Source: Dinochytrium kinnereticum (Eukaryota > Chytridiomycota > Chytridiomycetes > Chytridiales > Chytridiaceae). From it: DNA of 10,673 nt. Below the pieces are notes generated by a model. That model ran no database searches and was not told where the DNA came from. It saw only the letters and a program-made list of their open reading frames with translations. The stretch spans positions 1-10,673 of the forward strand of contig JADGJT010000592.1 of the NCBI GenBank assembly GCA_027604005.1, written 5' to 3'. Position numbers and translations under genes: made by a program. Shown in pieces: positions 1 to 8,545 of this stretch. Within the stretch, counting starts at the first letter, position 1; every line of letters begins with the position of its first letter.

Positions 1-873
1 TTGTTTTGGCTTGCCCGAATGAGTCGTCGATTCCTGTGTTGAGGAGGTTGAATTCGGTGTTGTTTCCTATACCTTATAATGATCGGTTCTACAATGCTGT
101 TTTGGAGAATCGGGATTTATGTTGTTTGGGTGGGGGCTTGTTTTTTTGTTTTGTTTTGTTTTGCCGGTGCTGTGATGTGAGGCTAACGTGGTTGATTGTA
201 GCATTTTATGACGACGAATGTATTGGTGCTATATGCTGTCGGAGGGAGCTTATGACGTCCCTGACGGATTATGGGTCCCACAAAGTCTACATAATGACGC
301 TGGGGGTTTTGGCCCCGTATCGAAGGCTTCAGATAGGTAAGGCTTGAAAAAAAAAAAAATGATAGTCGCCCCTTCAATATGGAAAACAAAAGGCTGAACC
401 CTGTTTCTGCAGGAACCCTTCTAGTCGAGACCATCACCTCCCGATGCAAATCCGACACCCGCCTAGACCACATAGCCCTCCACGTTCAAACGACCAACAA
501 AGAGGCCATTCGTTTCTACAAATCCCGATCCTTTCGAATCGAAACCAAAGTCGACGGTTACTACCTTCTCAACAAGGGGGTTGAGCCTCCCGACGCTTAC
601 CTCCTTCGTCGTGACCTGCTTGAGGTGGGCCAATTATCGATTGCTGCTGAACCGATGAGGTCGAGTGGGTTCGTGTCGGCTGCTCCTGATGTTGCTGGGG
701 AGCGATCCTTGGATTTGTCGACGGATGTTGCGGCGAGGATGATGCCGGTTTTTGATGCGAGGGCTTCAATGGGGGGATCTGGTGGGGGAAAGGCCTCCTC
801 TGCTTGGGCTGGAGTTTATGGCCCGCTTGGTAGGGCGTTTGTAAGGCAGGCAGAGAGGGGTAAGCAGGGATGA
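1..873 (+). CDS. NAA50: N-alpha-acetyltransferase 50 (NAA50/San), 5' partial, exons 1-129, 202-336, 413-873
   Basis: A GNAT-fold enzyme that moves acetyl from acetyl-CoA to protein N-termini, in animals chiefly Met followed by a hydrophobic residue, in the cytosol and associated with NatA. The first visible exon shows RRLNSVLFPIPYND-FY, the family's substrate-pocket segment. Exon 2 reads LAFYDDECIGAICC and then KVYIMTLGVLAPYRRL-QIG, with the catalytic Tyr. Exon 3 has HIALHVQTTNKEAIRFY, with the catalytic His and the GNAT B motif, then YYLLNKGVEPPDAYLLRRDLL. These match human NAA50 collinearly with no gaps around the first intron, which is why the donor at 130 was chosen. The start codon lies before the window. 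The conserved domain ends near 625; about 82 further residues, rich in Ala, Gly and Ser, run to the TGA at 871. The usual first Gly of RRxGxG is Gln here. Family assignment is sure; the exact C-terminus is less so. Confidence 0.9.
130..201 (+). other. Intron in NAA50 (72 nt, phase 1)
   Basis: GTGGGG donor and TTGATTGTAG acceptor. Splicing joins ...DLCCL to AFYDD and restores exact collinearity with the family (human: GELAKLAYFND). The length is a multiple of three and there is no in-frame stop, so a retained intron would insert 24 mostly hydrophobic residues. Alternative GT donors at 121 and 124 keep the frame but shorten the conserved segment. Confidence 0.8.
337..412 (+). other. Intron in NAA50 (76 nt, phase 1)
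   Basis: Strong donor G|GTAAGG and acceptor CTGTTTCTGCAG. The join gives QIG-TLLVETI, as expected after the acetyl-CoA loop. The intron contains a run of 13 A (347-359), a place where assembly errors in length would be likely but harmless. Confidence 0.93.
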
Positions 874-1318
874 AGGATCTCTCAGCCACATTGTCATGGA
901 TTTTGCAAGACGTCGCGTTTTTGGGGTTTGATTCCGCTTTTGGTGAGAGTGGGGGCGGGTACCAGAGCTCTAGTGATATAATACATCGTGTGAACGGTTT
1001 CAACGATGGTAATTCAAAAGTAAATAAACCTAATTATCCTGTGTAGAAAGGTTCTATCATGATTTATTTGATCACTATTCTTTCTTTTTTGGCTCAAAGA
1101 ACTAAAGCCTTTATCTGGCGAATCCCTTTGATCATTTTTCAAAGATGCTGCAGCAGAACTTTGAAGTTCTGTTTTGTTTTGTTGTGTTTGTTTTTGTTTT
1201 TTTTTCCAAACCCTTGTAAAAGGTTTCATGCTTAAAAAAAAAATTAGGGGGGGTTAAGCCAAAGTTTTATGAGACCGCCAGAGGTGGTAGCTTAGTGAAG
1301 CTCATGACGGGACCAGCG
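874..1318. other. Convergent intergenic spacer
   Basis: This lies between the stop codons of NAA50 (plus) and the minus-strand gene, so it should hold both 3' UTRs. It is T-rich in 1160-1205 with repeated TTTTG units, and has A and G runs at about 1233-1256. AATAAA on the plus strand (1023-1028) and its complement TTTATT (1063-1068) are candidate cleavage signals for the two genes. I see no supported gene here. Confidence 0.6.
1023..1028 (+). terminator. Candidate poly(A) signal for NAA50
   Basis: A perfect AATAAA hexamer 150 nt after the NAA50 stop, in an AT-rich stretch followed by T-rich sequence. Fungal signals are degenerate, so this is a candidate only. Confidence 0.4.
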
Positions 1319-2578
1319 TCAGGAAAGTGTCGTCTCATCTCGGATTCTGACTGGGCATAGTATGTGGATCGATTTGCTATCCTTGATACCACTTGGCCTG
1401 ATCGAATCACAAGAGATTAGATTGTTTTGATGGCGAAGAAACTCATAAAGGCTCGAAATGAAAAGCAGTGGTCTAGAAAGAAAGATCTGGGCACATTCCC
1501 TGCAGTTGTTCACGAATAAGAACGTACCCGTCAAAATATCAATGTTATCCTTCCACCCGGCAGAAAGTTCACTACGGCTTCCAAGCACTCCCAGACTCCT
1601 CCGATGACACGCGGTATCAACCGTAGATGACCTTGCAGACCCCAAGAAATCAGAGTTCTTTGACGCCGCAATGTATAGCTGTGGCGGCTTGGGCCTCGAA
1701 GGGGATTTGTAACCAGTGACAGAAGCAGGAATAAAAGACGAAGCCGGTGATTCCGATGTACTCAACGGTGTAAGCTTCGCTGATCCAGGCCTAGATCTCC
1801 TCCCCACATTCTTGCCATTAGACTCAAGGTTACTAGACCCAACATCCTCGGCAGACGTGGCCGCGTCATCAATGTCCCTCACCTCACAAACAGAGCTTAA
1901 AGTTGGTGTCTCAGGCATGGCGGTCTCAATAACCTCATCTCTTGGGAACAACGCAACAGGCGCTCTCTCAAACCTTGACACAATTAGAGGGAGAGGCTTC
2001 CTGAGTGTTTTATGGCCCTTTTTGCCAGGCGGCAGGACGAGAGTGAGATGCTTCCCTGCTGGCGGGAGAGCGGCGGGAGAGATTCTGCTGTAGGCTGAGC
2101 CGGTGGTTGTTGGAGATCGGATAGTTGTGGGCGACGGTGGGAGGTGGAGTTGAGGGGTGAGGTCAAAGGCTGTAAGGGGAATGTAGGAGTCGCGATAGGT
2201 CGAGGAAAGGTGCTGGTGGGGGAAGTAGGTTATATATATATGAAGATGCCTCACATAAGAAGGGAAAGATTGAATCAGTTAAAAAGTTCACTCACATCAT
2301 CTCCATCTTTTGGGAACCAGTTTCCCGTGCTCATGAACCATCGCTTTTCCCTGATCTTTGCATAATCCTCCACTGACTCTTTGATCGATAGCTGTGGGGC
2401 AGAAAATGCTCTATGAGTCTCCAAACATCTAAAGAAGGCAACAAGACAGCTCTTTGATTTGAACGAAAATATATACCCTTGGCTTCTGAAAGGCTATCTC
2501 AGTTGTTGTGTGATAAAGTGGATCTAGATCCACAAAGACCTTTTTTGGAGGAACCATCGTATAATAGTCAATACACAT
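1319..2578 (-). CDS. Disordered protein with CFAP107-like TGNW/STYRDSY motif; exons 2578-2477, 2391-2296, 2212-1319
   Basis: No family is recognised with certainty. Spliced, it reads as 363 residues. Exon 1 begins at the first in-frame ATG; a second ATG at 2557 has a better context (A at -3, G at +4). Both internal junctions are phase 0 with good signals. Exon 2 encodes SIKESVEDYAK-IREKRWFMSTGNW (TGNW at residues 56-59) and runs into STYRDSYIP (residues 70-78), which recalls the TGNW...SIYRKEYIP layout of the ciliary microtubule inner protein CFAP107. The remainder is rich in Ser, Pro and Thr, with basic PPGKKGHKTLRKP and RRSRPGSAK patches and no membrane segment, so it is probably disordered. 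If the kinship holds, the protein would sit inside axonemal doublet microtubules. A possible 3' intron (1527-1473) would give a shorter C-terminus with the stop at 1417-1419. That the gene exists is fairly likely; its function is tentative. Confidence 0.6.
2213..2295 (-). other. Intron 2 of the minus-strand CFAP107-like gene (83 nt, phase 0)
   Basis: Minus-strand donor GAT|GTGAGT, a TTAACTGA branch-like site, a TATATATATA stretch, and acceptor CCCCCACCAG. It joins ...FPKDGDD to HLSSTYRDSY. The exon 3 frame happens to stay open across much of the intron, so reading exon 3 alone would give a false start at 2254. Confidence 0.75.
2392..2476 (-). other. Intron 1 of the minus-strand CFAP107-like gene (85 nt, phase 0)
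   Basis: On the minus strand the donor is AGG|GTATAT and the acceptor GCCCCACAG. It joins ...AFQKPR to LSIKESVED. Both flanking frames are open and the phases agree. Confidence 0.6.
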
Positions 2579-3619
2579 GATTTGAACAGGAAGGCGGGCC
2601 CCCCGGCTAAGTGCTTCTTACCCCCTGATCCTGGGAGTACTTCTTCTTCGAGAAAACCCGTGGGGAGGTCATGGCGCCACAAATGAAGGCACAGCAAGAA
2701 TGTTGGTTTGGGCGTCGGTTGATCAATGCCCACAAGTCGATGGCTCTCTTTCAGCTCTGCAGGCGCGATTTTAACACCGTGAAGGTCCTATTTCTAATCC
2801 AAGCCCAAGCTGCACCTTTCCAAATCGTCTTTCGTCCTTGAAATCAAGATCGCAGAGGTCCAAAGGCGTGATCAAGCCAGCACCATAAGGGTGGTTAACG
2901 CTCGTCTTAACGAAGAAAGGGTCCAGTAAACCCAGAAAGTTAAAAGGGCAGTTCAACACCTTCGATGACGATACCCTTCACAAGCCTTAAACTTAAAAAG
3001 TGAAAGAAAGGAAGTAAACGATAGAATCGACGACTTTGGTCTAGCAAATCGGATTTGCCCTCAGCATATCAGAAGCGAGAAAAATGAATTATGATTGATG
3101 AGCCTGCAGGCGCATGCAGATGGTGGTTTTTGGACCGGATTGGCGACGATTTACTAATGAAGTTGATCCCAAACTTGCGCGCTGATAGTTGGTCTCGTCT
3201 TGGATACTTGAGTCGAGGCACGGACTGTCTTCACGTGGTATTTGACACAGTATGTGGGGAGAGCCTCTTGAGAAGCCTGGCGGCCGGGATGTAGCCCATC
3301 AACAGTTGAGATATGCGCTGTCTCGCGCGCATGAAGCAAGACATGCATGTCGCCAAGGCGTAGAAGAAGGCTGCTCGCTCATAGGAGAACGTAACTTCGC
3401 GTGTTGTGACATTTCTGATGTCTCAGACGTGAGCGCCAAGTGGTACATGCGCCGTTCCTTTTTTTTATGGCTGTGGTGAGGGATTGAGGGTGTTAGAGAA
3501 AGGTGTCGAGTTTCAGGTTAAAAACAAGGCGACATCACAGCCCTCAGCTCCTCTTCACAGGAAGGACTAAAGTACGTAATCCTCACCTTCGTCTCCGCAA
3601 GAGAGAGGAAAAAAAAAAG
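2579..3619. other. Divergent intergenic region, about 1 kb, with unassigned coding-like stretches
   Basis: This lies between the starts of the minus-strand gene and the large plus-strand repeat-protein gene, so it should contain both promoters. On the minus strand two stretches look coding-like without forming a coherent model: 2959-2771, containing NFLGLLDPFFVKTSVNHP, and about 2758-2620, containing ESHRLVGIDQPTPKPTF and ending at a GTAAGA donor. I could not join them in phase to each other or to the gene downstream. A 56-codon plus-strand ORF from the ATG at 2671 overlaps them. From about 3060 to 3500 I see no supported gene. No clear TATA box was found for either direction. Confidence 0.5.
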
Positions 3620-6600
3620 ATGGATGCGCCAAATGCTATCGCACATCATCGCTCCAAATCAGCCGACATCCCCCTCCCGCTTCACAATCATGGCGATGCA
3701 TCGGCATCTGCCTCTGACCGCCAGCATCAACCTCCTGTCACGTTAATGGCCTCATCACCTTCTGTGATCGATAGCCCAGCTGGTGCTGGTGTCCTTGCAT
3801 GGGGTGCTCAACCTCAAATCTCTTCGGCCAACCTTCAACTTCCTGCAGGCTACCAACAGGAGCCCAGACGACGATCGGCAGATCCGGCAGTCCCAGCCTG
3901 GAACCCCGCCATGATCATGCCTGTTGGTTATTCGTCAGGGATGGGGCCGCCTCCTTCAAGCGGACCACCGCCGGGATGGGCACCAGTAGGATATGGAGCG
4001 TACCCTGTTATGCCTTTCAACGGCATGCAGACACCTCCACATGGATGGCCTCAGATGGGGTCGCCGGGATCGCAGGCTATTAGACCGCCACAGCAGCAAT
4101 ATATTGGACAGCCTTACCCCACCCAAGCAGCGCCTTATCCTCTTCATTACAACAATGTGATGCCATTACCTCCGCGTCCTAGACCGCCTCAACCACCACC
4201 TCCTCCTCCTTCGTCAAAGCCCGGAGTCAGCAAGGAAAAGGAGAGGGAGAATATGATGATTAGAGCTCGGTTGAAGGGTCTAGGTGGGTTTCCAGCGAGC
4301 TCCTGAGTTTGGAATTGATTGTTTACAAACTCTCCTACTTTTTTTAGACCGCTCCGTTATTGAGAACTCGGCTGCTATCAAAGGAAATAAGCAGCAGCCT
4401 CAACAACCGCAACCACGGGTCGCCGCAGGTCCGGCCGCTCCCAAGTACGCTCATCAACAGCAGTGGAATCCCAATCTGCCGCAGTCTCACTTCTCACCTC
4501 CACATTCGCACCCAGTCAACATCCAACCACCACGCCAACCACCTCCTCCGCCATCGCCGAGCCAGATACCAATTATGAATGGAGGATACCCCGCTCAGAT
4601 GTACCCAGCTCCATCGATACCCTTTATCCGCCCACCTTCTCCAAACCATAGCACCCCACCCCTTTACCATTCCCCATCAACTCTTCAACCTCCATCGCCT
4701 CTTCTGGGAGACCCTTCAAAATCCCATCACCGTCTCTCAATATCCAGCAATGCGAGCTCCGGAAGTGAGCCAAGTGGAGCTCCGCTATCAGCCCACTCTT
4801 CTGACTGGCATAGCTGGCAGCCCGCAGCTTCTCCAACCTCTCCGCTGCTGTCTTTCCCAATTCCTGGTGTTCCGTATGGAGAAGATTCGAGGCAAAGAAG
4901 GCTTAACGCTGCGCGGGCATCTGGACGGCCAATGTCGGTTGTTTTTATGAGTGAATCGAAAGACGATGCTGAGGAATCCACTCCACCGCAGGATGCGGGA
5001 GTTCCTCAACTTGTTTTGGTGGTGAGATCACCGTCCGGGAGGAGAGCCTCAACGCCAGCCGCTCTATCGTTGGCGAGGTCGAGAGAACTTGAGAAGGATG
5101 CCAAGATCGATACTGGGAAGGCGGAAACTGGGAGCTCGCCAATCACTCCGGTTGAGGCAGATTTGGTGGTTCCTCCATCAGTGGTGGATTCCTTTCGGGA
5201 TTCAAATGGGGCTTCAAGTACGTTTAGCGGGAACACTTTCGTTGCAGACCCAGTAGCTTCAAATGATGGAGTTGATGTTATAACAAAGGCCATAAGCGCT
5301 TTATCTGTTACTTTTGAGGCACGAGATGCTGGCACAGAAGCAGAGATGGAAGTTGACCCAAAGCCTTCTTCAACCGCGATGTCGAATACCGTGACATTTG
5401 AAGACGAAGATGAGCCTGTAGGGTCACCACCACCACCCCCTCGTCCCTACGCGAACCTCGACAGGAAATCTACTGCATCCTCTTCTATCCGCCGCCGCCG
5501 CCTCTCTGACCCTGATCTCTACTCCCTTCCACGAACCTCATCAACACGCTCCCAAAACCCTCTTGAAAGGCTGGCGTCCGTCTCCTCCTCTCGCTACGAT
5601 ACCTACGAGAGATTTTTGCATTTTGGCATAACAGGACATCGAGTCGGAACTCCTAATCCAGACAGTATGGGTCGCCCATGGGCGGGAATGGACAGACACC
5701 ATAGCACCTCATCTTACAGCAATCGCCGCCTCTCAGACGCCGAGCTATCACGTCATGGATCTGTTCAATCCCGCTACGCTTTGGATAGGGTTGCGTCAAT
5801 TGCGTCGTCAAGGGCTAGTGGACTGGATTCATTCGACAGATTCCTTCACTACGGTATAACAGGTCACCGTGTAGGGACCCCGATCTACGGGACGTTTGAA
5901 TCACGTCATCTGAGGGCCTCAGATGAGGAGAATGGGCAGGTTCCTGGAACATCACGGCCTTTTAGGGGTACAGATAATAGATCGAGCATTGCTTCGTCCC
6001 TTCGGAGAAGGCTCTCGGATCCCGAGCTGGCGTCACTTCCCAGGAGTGTGTCAGCTCGATCTCGTGGTATGCTGGATAGGATGGAGTCGATCACCTCGTC
6101 TCGGATGAGCGGGTATGATACGTATGAGCGGTTTCTGCTGTATGGTGTGACGGGTTTTCGACCTGGTACACCAGCCGGTGATGCTCAACTGGCCAGCAAT
6201 CCTATCCCTCCCATCGCTCAATTGGATAAAATCAGTGATGATGAAGAAAGCATAGCGGACGGACCTCCACCCCTCGCACCTCTCCCGTTTATGGATCTAG
6301 AAAGGAAGTCCAGCGTTGGCTCCTCTCTTCGCCGGCGCCTATCAGACTCAGACATAGCATCACTGTCACGTTACCCCTCTGTTCGATCCCAGGGCGGGCT
6401 AGAGAGGCTTAATTCTGTCGCTTCATCTCGGTTCGACACGTTCGACAAGTTCCTCAACTTTGGGATCACAGGTCCTTCCCCCCAGCATCCCACCGAAAAG
6501 CCGGCAGTGACAGATGACGATGCTTCCTCTATTATTGGGCCTCCGCCGGGTGCTCCAAAGCCCTTTGTCTATCTCGATGGCGACCAGAGACCTGGCTCAA

Positions 6601-7847
6601 TAAGGCGAAGGATGTCGGATCCTGACGCCCTTACCTTGTCTCGGCACCCTTCTACCAGGTCCCGCAGGGAGAACGGTGTGGCATCTCCCTCTCCTTTTGA
6701 TTCATTTGAGAGGTTCCTTCACTTTAGCACAACCAGTCCAACTGTCGCTGCGGACTCGTCCAATCTTATCCCTCCCTCCGTCGGACCCTCGGTTGTGGTT
6801 CTTGACCCGGAAGTCGTTGAAGAGGCTCATAAGACCTTGTCCGAGTCGAGCGAGATGACTATTGATGCTGAGAGGCTCGCGGAAGTGATTGTCGAGAGGA
6901 GAGCAAGTGGAAGGGGGCGGAGGAGGAGAGCGGTGCTTGTTGGGCCGACATTCGAGAAAGAGATAGAGGAGGAGGAGATGGAGGTCGATGGGGAGGAGTT
7001 TGCGATGGTTTTAAGCAGGAGAGAGACTGAGAGGGTTCTTGGAATAGGGAGGGGCAAGTACTTAAATGGGAAAGAAGAGGAGATAAAGAACACTATGGAA
7101 AGTACGGTGGATACTTCTTCTTCATCTTCTACCGCAATGGAGATCGACACAGATATGGAGACCGTAGAACAGGAGGTTGTGGTGGTAATGATGCGTCCCG
7201 GTCACAACACATCCTACACCTCGCTCACATCCTCAATGACCTCACTCTCCACCGCCGCCTCATCATCGTCTCCAAAACCCGTGCTAGCCAGGGTCCGTTC
7301 TCGAATTCGGCGATTCGTCCAACCACGGCAAGCCAGCATCTCCACCACACCATCGGTAACTCAATCTCCAAGAGGGCGTCACAGCCGAGCCGGATCCAAC
7401 GCGAGTCAGACATCCATGACGACCACCGCTGCAGCAGTAAAATCATCCTCTAAAACGATTCTTCTCCCATCGCAATCCCGGTCATCTTCCCCCTCACGAT
7501 CATCGATGTCGTCCTTGTCACGTCCGACGGCAGATGCCCTTGATGCGTCCAGAAAGCAGCATAGGAGGCCGTCCACACCATCGTCGAATGATTCGGGGGC
7601 CGAAGAAGTTGAGGGTCGGATGGGGAGGGTTGGTTCTGCAGATAGCAGGCGAAAGCTTGGAGGTGGGAAGAGGTCGTCTCCTTCATTGGCTTTAATGGCG
7701 GCTGAAGGAGAGACTGAAGGAAGGAAGTCTGTAGGATTGGACAGGCCCAGCGCTGGGAAGGGAGTGGCTGGGGCTGGGGTTGCGACGGGATCGGCATCAC
7801 CTGCTACGAGTAGTGTTCGGAAGATGTTTGGTTTCTGGGGACATTAG
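3620..7847 (+). CDS. Large low-complexity protein with five RRRLSDP/FERFLHFGITG repeats; exons 3620-4283, 4348-7847
   Basis: No known family is recognised. The spliced product is 1,387 residues. The first in-frame ATG follows an A-rich leader (A at -3, G at +4). Residues 1-420 are rich in Pro, Gln, His and Ser, with polyproline runs (PPPPPP) that could bind SH3, WW or profilin partners, and they include an RRRSADP motif. Residues 591-1018 hold five diverged repeats, each with an RRR(L/M)SD-type core, then SxRSxxxLERxxSVxSSR, then (D/E)(T/S)(F/Y)(E/D)RFLHFGITG. Next come a very basic patch (RGRRRR, near 1075), an acidic segment (EIEEEEMEVDGEE), a Ser/Thr-rich tail and the C-terminus SVRKMFGFWGH. 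I see no signal peptide, membrane segment or enzyme motif. It looks like a largely disordered scaffold or multi-site phosphorylation substrate; that role is inferred. The second exon is one open frame of 3.5 kb, so the gene is firmly supported. Confidence 0.88.
4284..4347 (+). other. Intron of the repeat-protein gene (64 nt, phase 1)
   Basis: Donor CTAG|GTGGGT, pyrimidine-rich tract CTCCTACTTTTTTTAG at the acceptor. The exon 1 frame stops inside the intron (TGA at 4304-4306). Splicing joins RARLKGL to DRSVIENSAAIKGN and preserves the Pro/Gln-rich composition on both sides. Confidence 0.88.
5454..5654 (+). repeat. Protein repeat copy 1 (residues 591-657)
   Basis: Begins NLDRKSTASSSIRRRRLSDP and ends YERFLHFGITGHRVGTP. 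It is the most complete copy, about 67 residues, and serves as the reference for the other four. Confidence 0.9.
5688..5882 (+). repeat. Protein repeat copy 2 (residues 669-733)
   Basis: Begins MDRHHSTSSYSNRRLSDAE and ends FDRFLHYGITGHRVGTP. It lacks part of the LYSLPR linker after the SD core. Its GITGHRVGTP is identical to copy 1 in protein but differs in eight of ten codons. Confidence 0.9.
5970..6173 (+). repeat. Protein repeat copy 3 (residues 763-830)
   Basis: Begins TDNRSSIASSLRRRLSDPE and ends YERFLLYGVTGFRPGTP. The GTP ending is kept, with F-R-P replacing H-R-V before it. Confidence 0.9.
6294..6473 (+). repeat. Protein repeat copy 4 (residues 871-930)
   Basis: Begins DLERKSSVGSSLRRRLSDSD and ends FDKFLNFGITG. 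The GTP ending is lost. It is preceded by a PPPLAPLPFM linker that resembles the PPPPPRPYA before copy 1. Confidence 0.9.
6576..6737 (+). repeat. Protein repeat copy 5, degenerate (residues 965-1018)
   Basis: Begins LDGDQRPGSIRRRMSDPD and ends FERFLHFSTTS. The middle LERxxSVxSSR part is shortened and the GITG is changed to STTS. Its PPPGAPKPFVY linker again matches the Pro-rich lead-in of copies 1 and 4. Confidence 0.85.
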
Positions 7848-8545
7848 GTACAGCGGTACCTATGTGAGGGGGACTGGGACCAGCTTCTTTCGGCTGCTAG
7901 CTCTCTTTCATTTATCAATACGTTGCTGCCATGACGCCTCTTTAGCCTTAACCGCCCGTCTCGTTGTTTTTCTTCTCATTTTTTTTTAAACAAAGATCTA
8001 TTCGGGTGCTTTTGTATCGCAAGTTTTATTTATTTCCTCTTGTTACATGTTGTTGCAAGAGAAGGGGATGAACTTCTTTTTCTGCGTAATGAATTAAAAA
8101 TATAGAATGGAAGGCTGAAGTGCCGGGTGAGACAAGTAGGCACAGACCCCCTTAGCTCTGCAGCCTTGCACAGTTTCTCTTTTCGGATCCATAATGTGAT
8201 GGACGAACACGCTGGGGGCTGGGGGATCGACTTTTGCTTCCTCCTTTACGCCCATTGCAATACGCAACAGCACCCCACATTCCCCCGTCGTCTCCAGCGA
8301 AAGGGCAAACCCCACTCGATTGTGCTCATGCCGCACCTGGCAAGTGTGCAACAATTGTTGGATAAGGAAAGCGTGACAAAACGAGTGTCGACGCCCATCT
8401 CACAACAGAACGCGTAAAAGAATTGATAAATGAATATCGCCCCTTTGAATTCCCCCGCTCTCTACTTCATCTCAACCTCACAGCCGCTCCTCATTTCGCA
8501 TCATTCCATCCCTCATCTCACATCGCTCTCCATCAGTCAGTCATC
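7848..8545. other. Intergenic spacer between the repeat-protein and symporter genes
   Basis: The first part (7848-8100) should be the 3' UTR of the repeat-protein gene. It is T-rich, with TTTTTTTTAAAC near 7980-7990 and TTTTATTTATTT near 8025-8036, but has no exact AATAAA. The rest precedes the symporter. The open stretches on both strands around 8094-8417 have no recognisable protein character and I take them as chance. Confidence 0.55.
8450..8545 (+). promoter_or_regulatory. Pyrimidine-rich leader/core promoter of the symporter gene
   Basis: A stretch rich in C and T (CCCCCGCTCTCTACTTCATCTCAACC...) runs almost to the start codon. Such CT-rich tracts often mark transcription start regions in fungi. 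An ATG at 8430 in another frame would overlap the true start, but it lies before this tract and so is probably upstream of the mRNA 5' end. Inferred from composition only. Confidence 0.35.

Noticed and set aside
860..1046. Possible extra NAA50 intron (GTAAGC at 860 to AG at 909) with a further open frame to the TAG at 1044
   Set aside because: It would place the AATAAA at 1023-1028 inside the coding region, and the added residues show no family likeness. The simple stop at 871 is preferred.
985..1232. Two similar short segments (TGTGAACGGTTTCAAC and TGTAAAAGGTTTCATGC)
   Set aside because: Too short and imperfect to call a repeat in AT-rich sequence.
1278..1380. tRNA-like GGTGGTAGCTTAGTGAAGC with an A-box look
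   Set aside because: The A box has a mismatch, there is no matching B box (GGATCGATTTG is too different), and I could not fold a cloverleaf.
1716..2093. Plus-strand ORF of 125 codons opposite the minus-strand gene
   Set aside because: It mirrors the Ser/Pro-rich minus-strand exon 3. The minus strand has consistent splice junctions and this one has none.
2230..2242. TATATATATA as a TATA box for a minus-strand start at 2254 or below
   Set aside because: It falls within a well-supported intron, and the upstream exons read through in phase.
2518..2533. 16-nt perfect palindrome GTGGATCTAGATCCAC
   Set aside because: It lies inside coding exon 1 of the minus-strand gene (VDLDP), where codon content explains it. 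No partner site was seen.
2671..2841. Plus-strand ORF of 56 codons starting MAPQMKAQQECWFGRR
   Set aside because: It is short, has no recognisable motif, and overlaps equally weak minus-strand frames; likely chance.
8094..8417. Open frames on both strands in the spacer before the symporter
   Set aside because: No domain, splice context or plausible composition. They lie in presumed promoter DNA.
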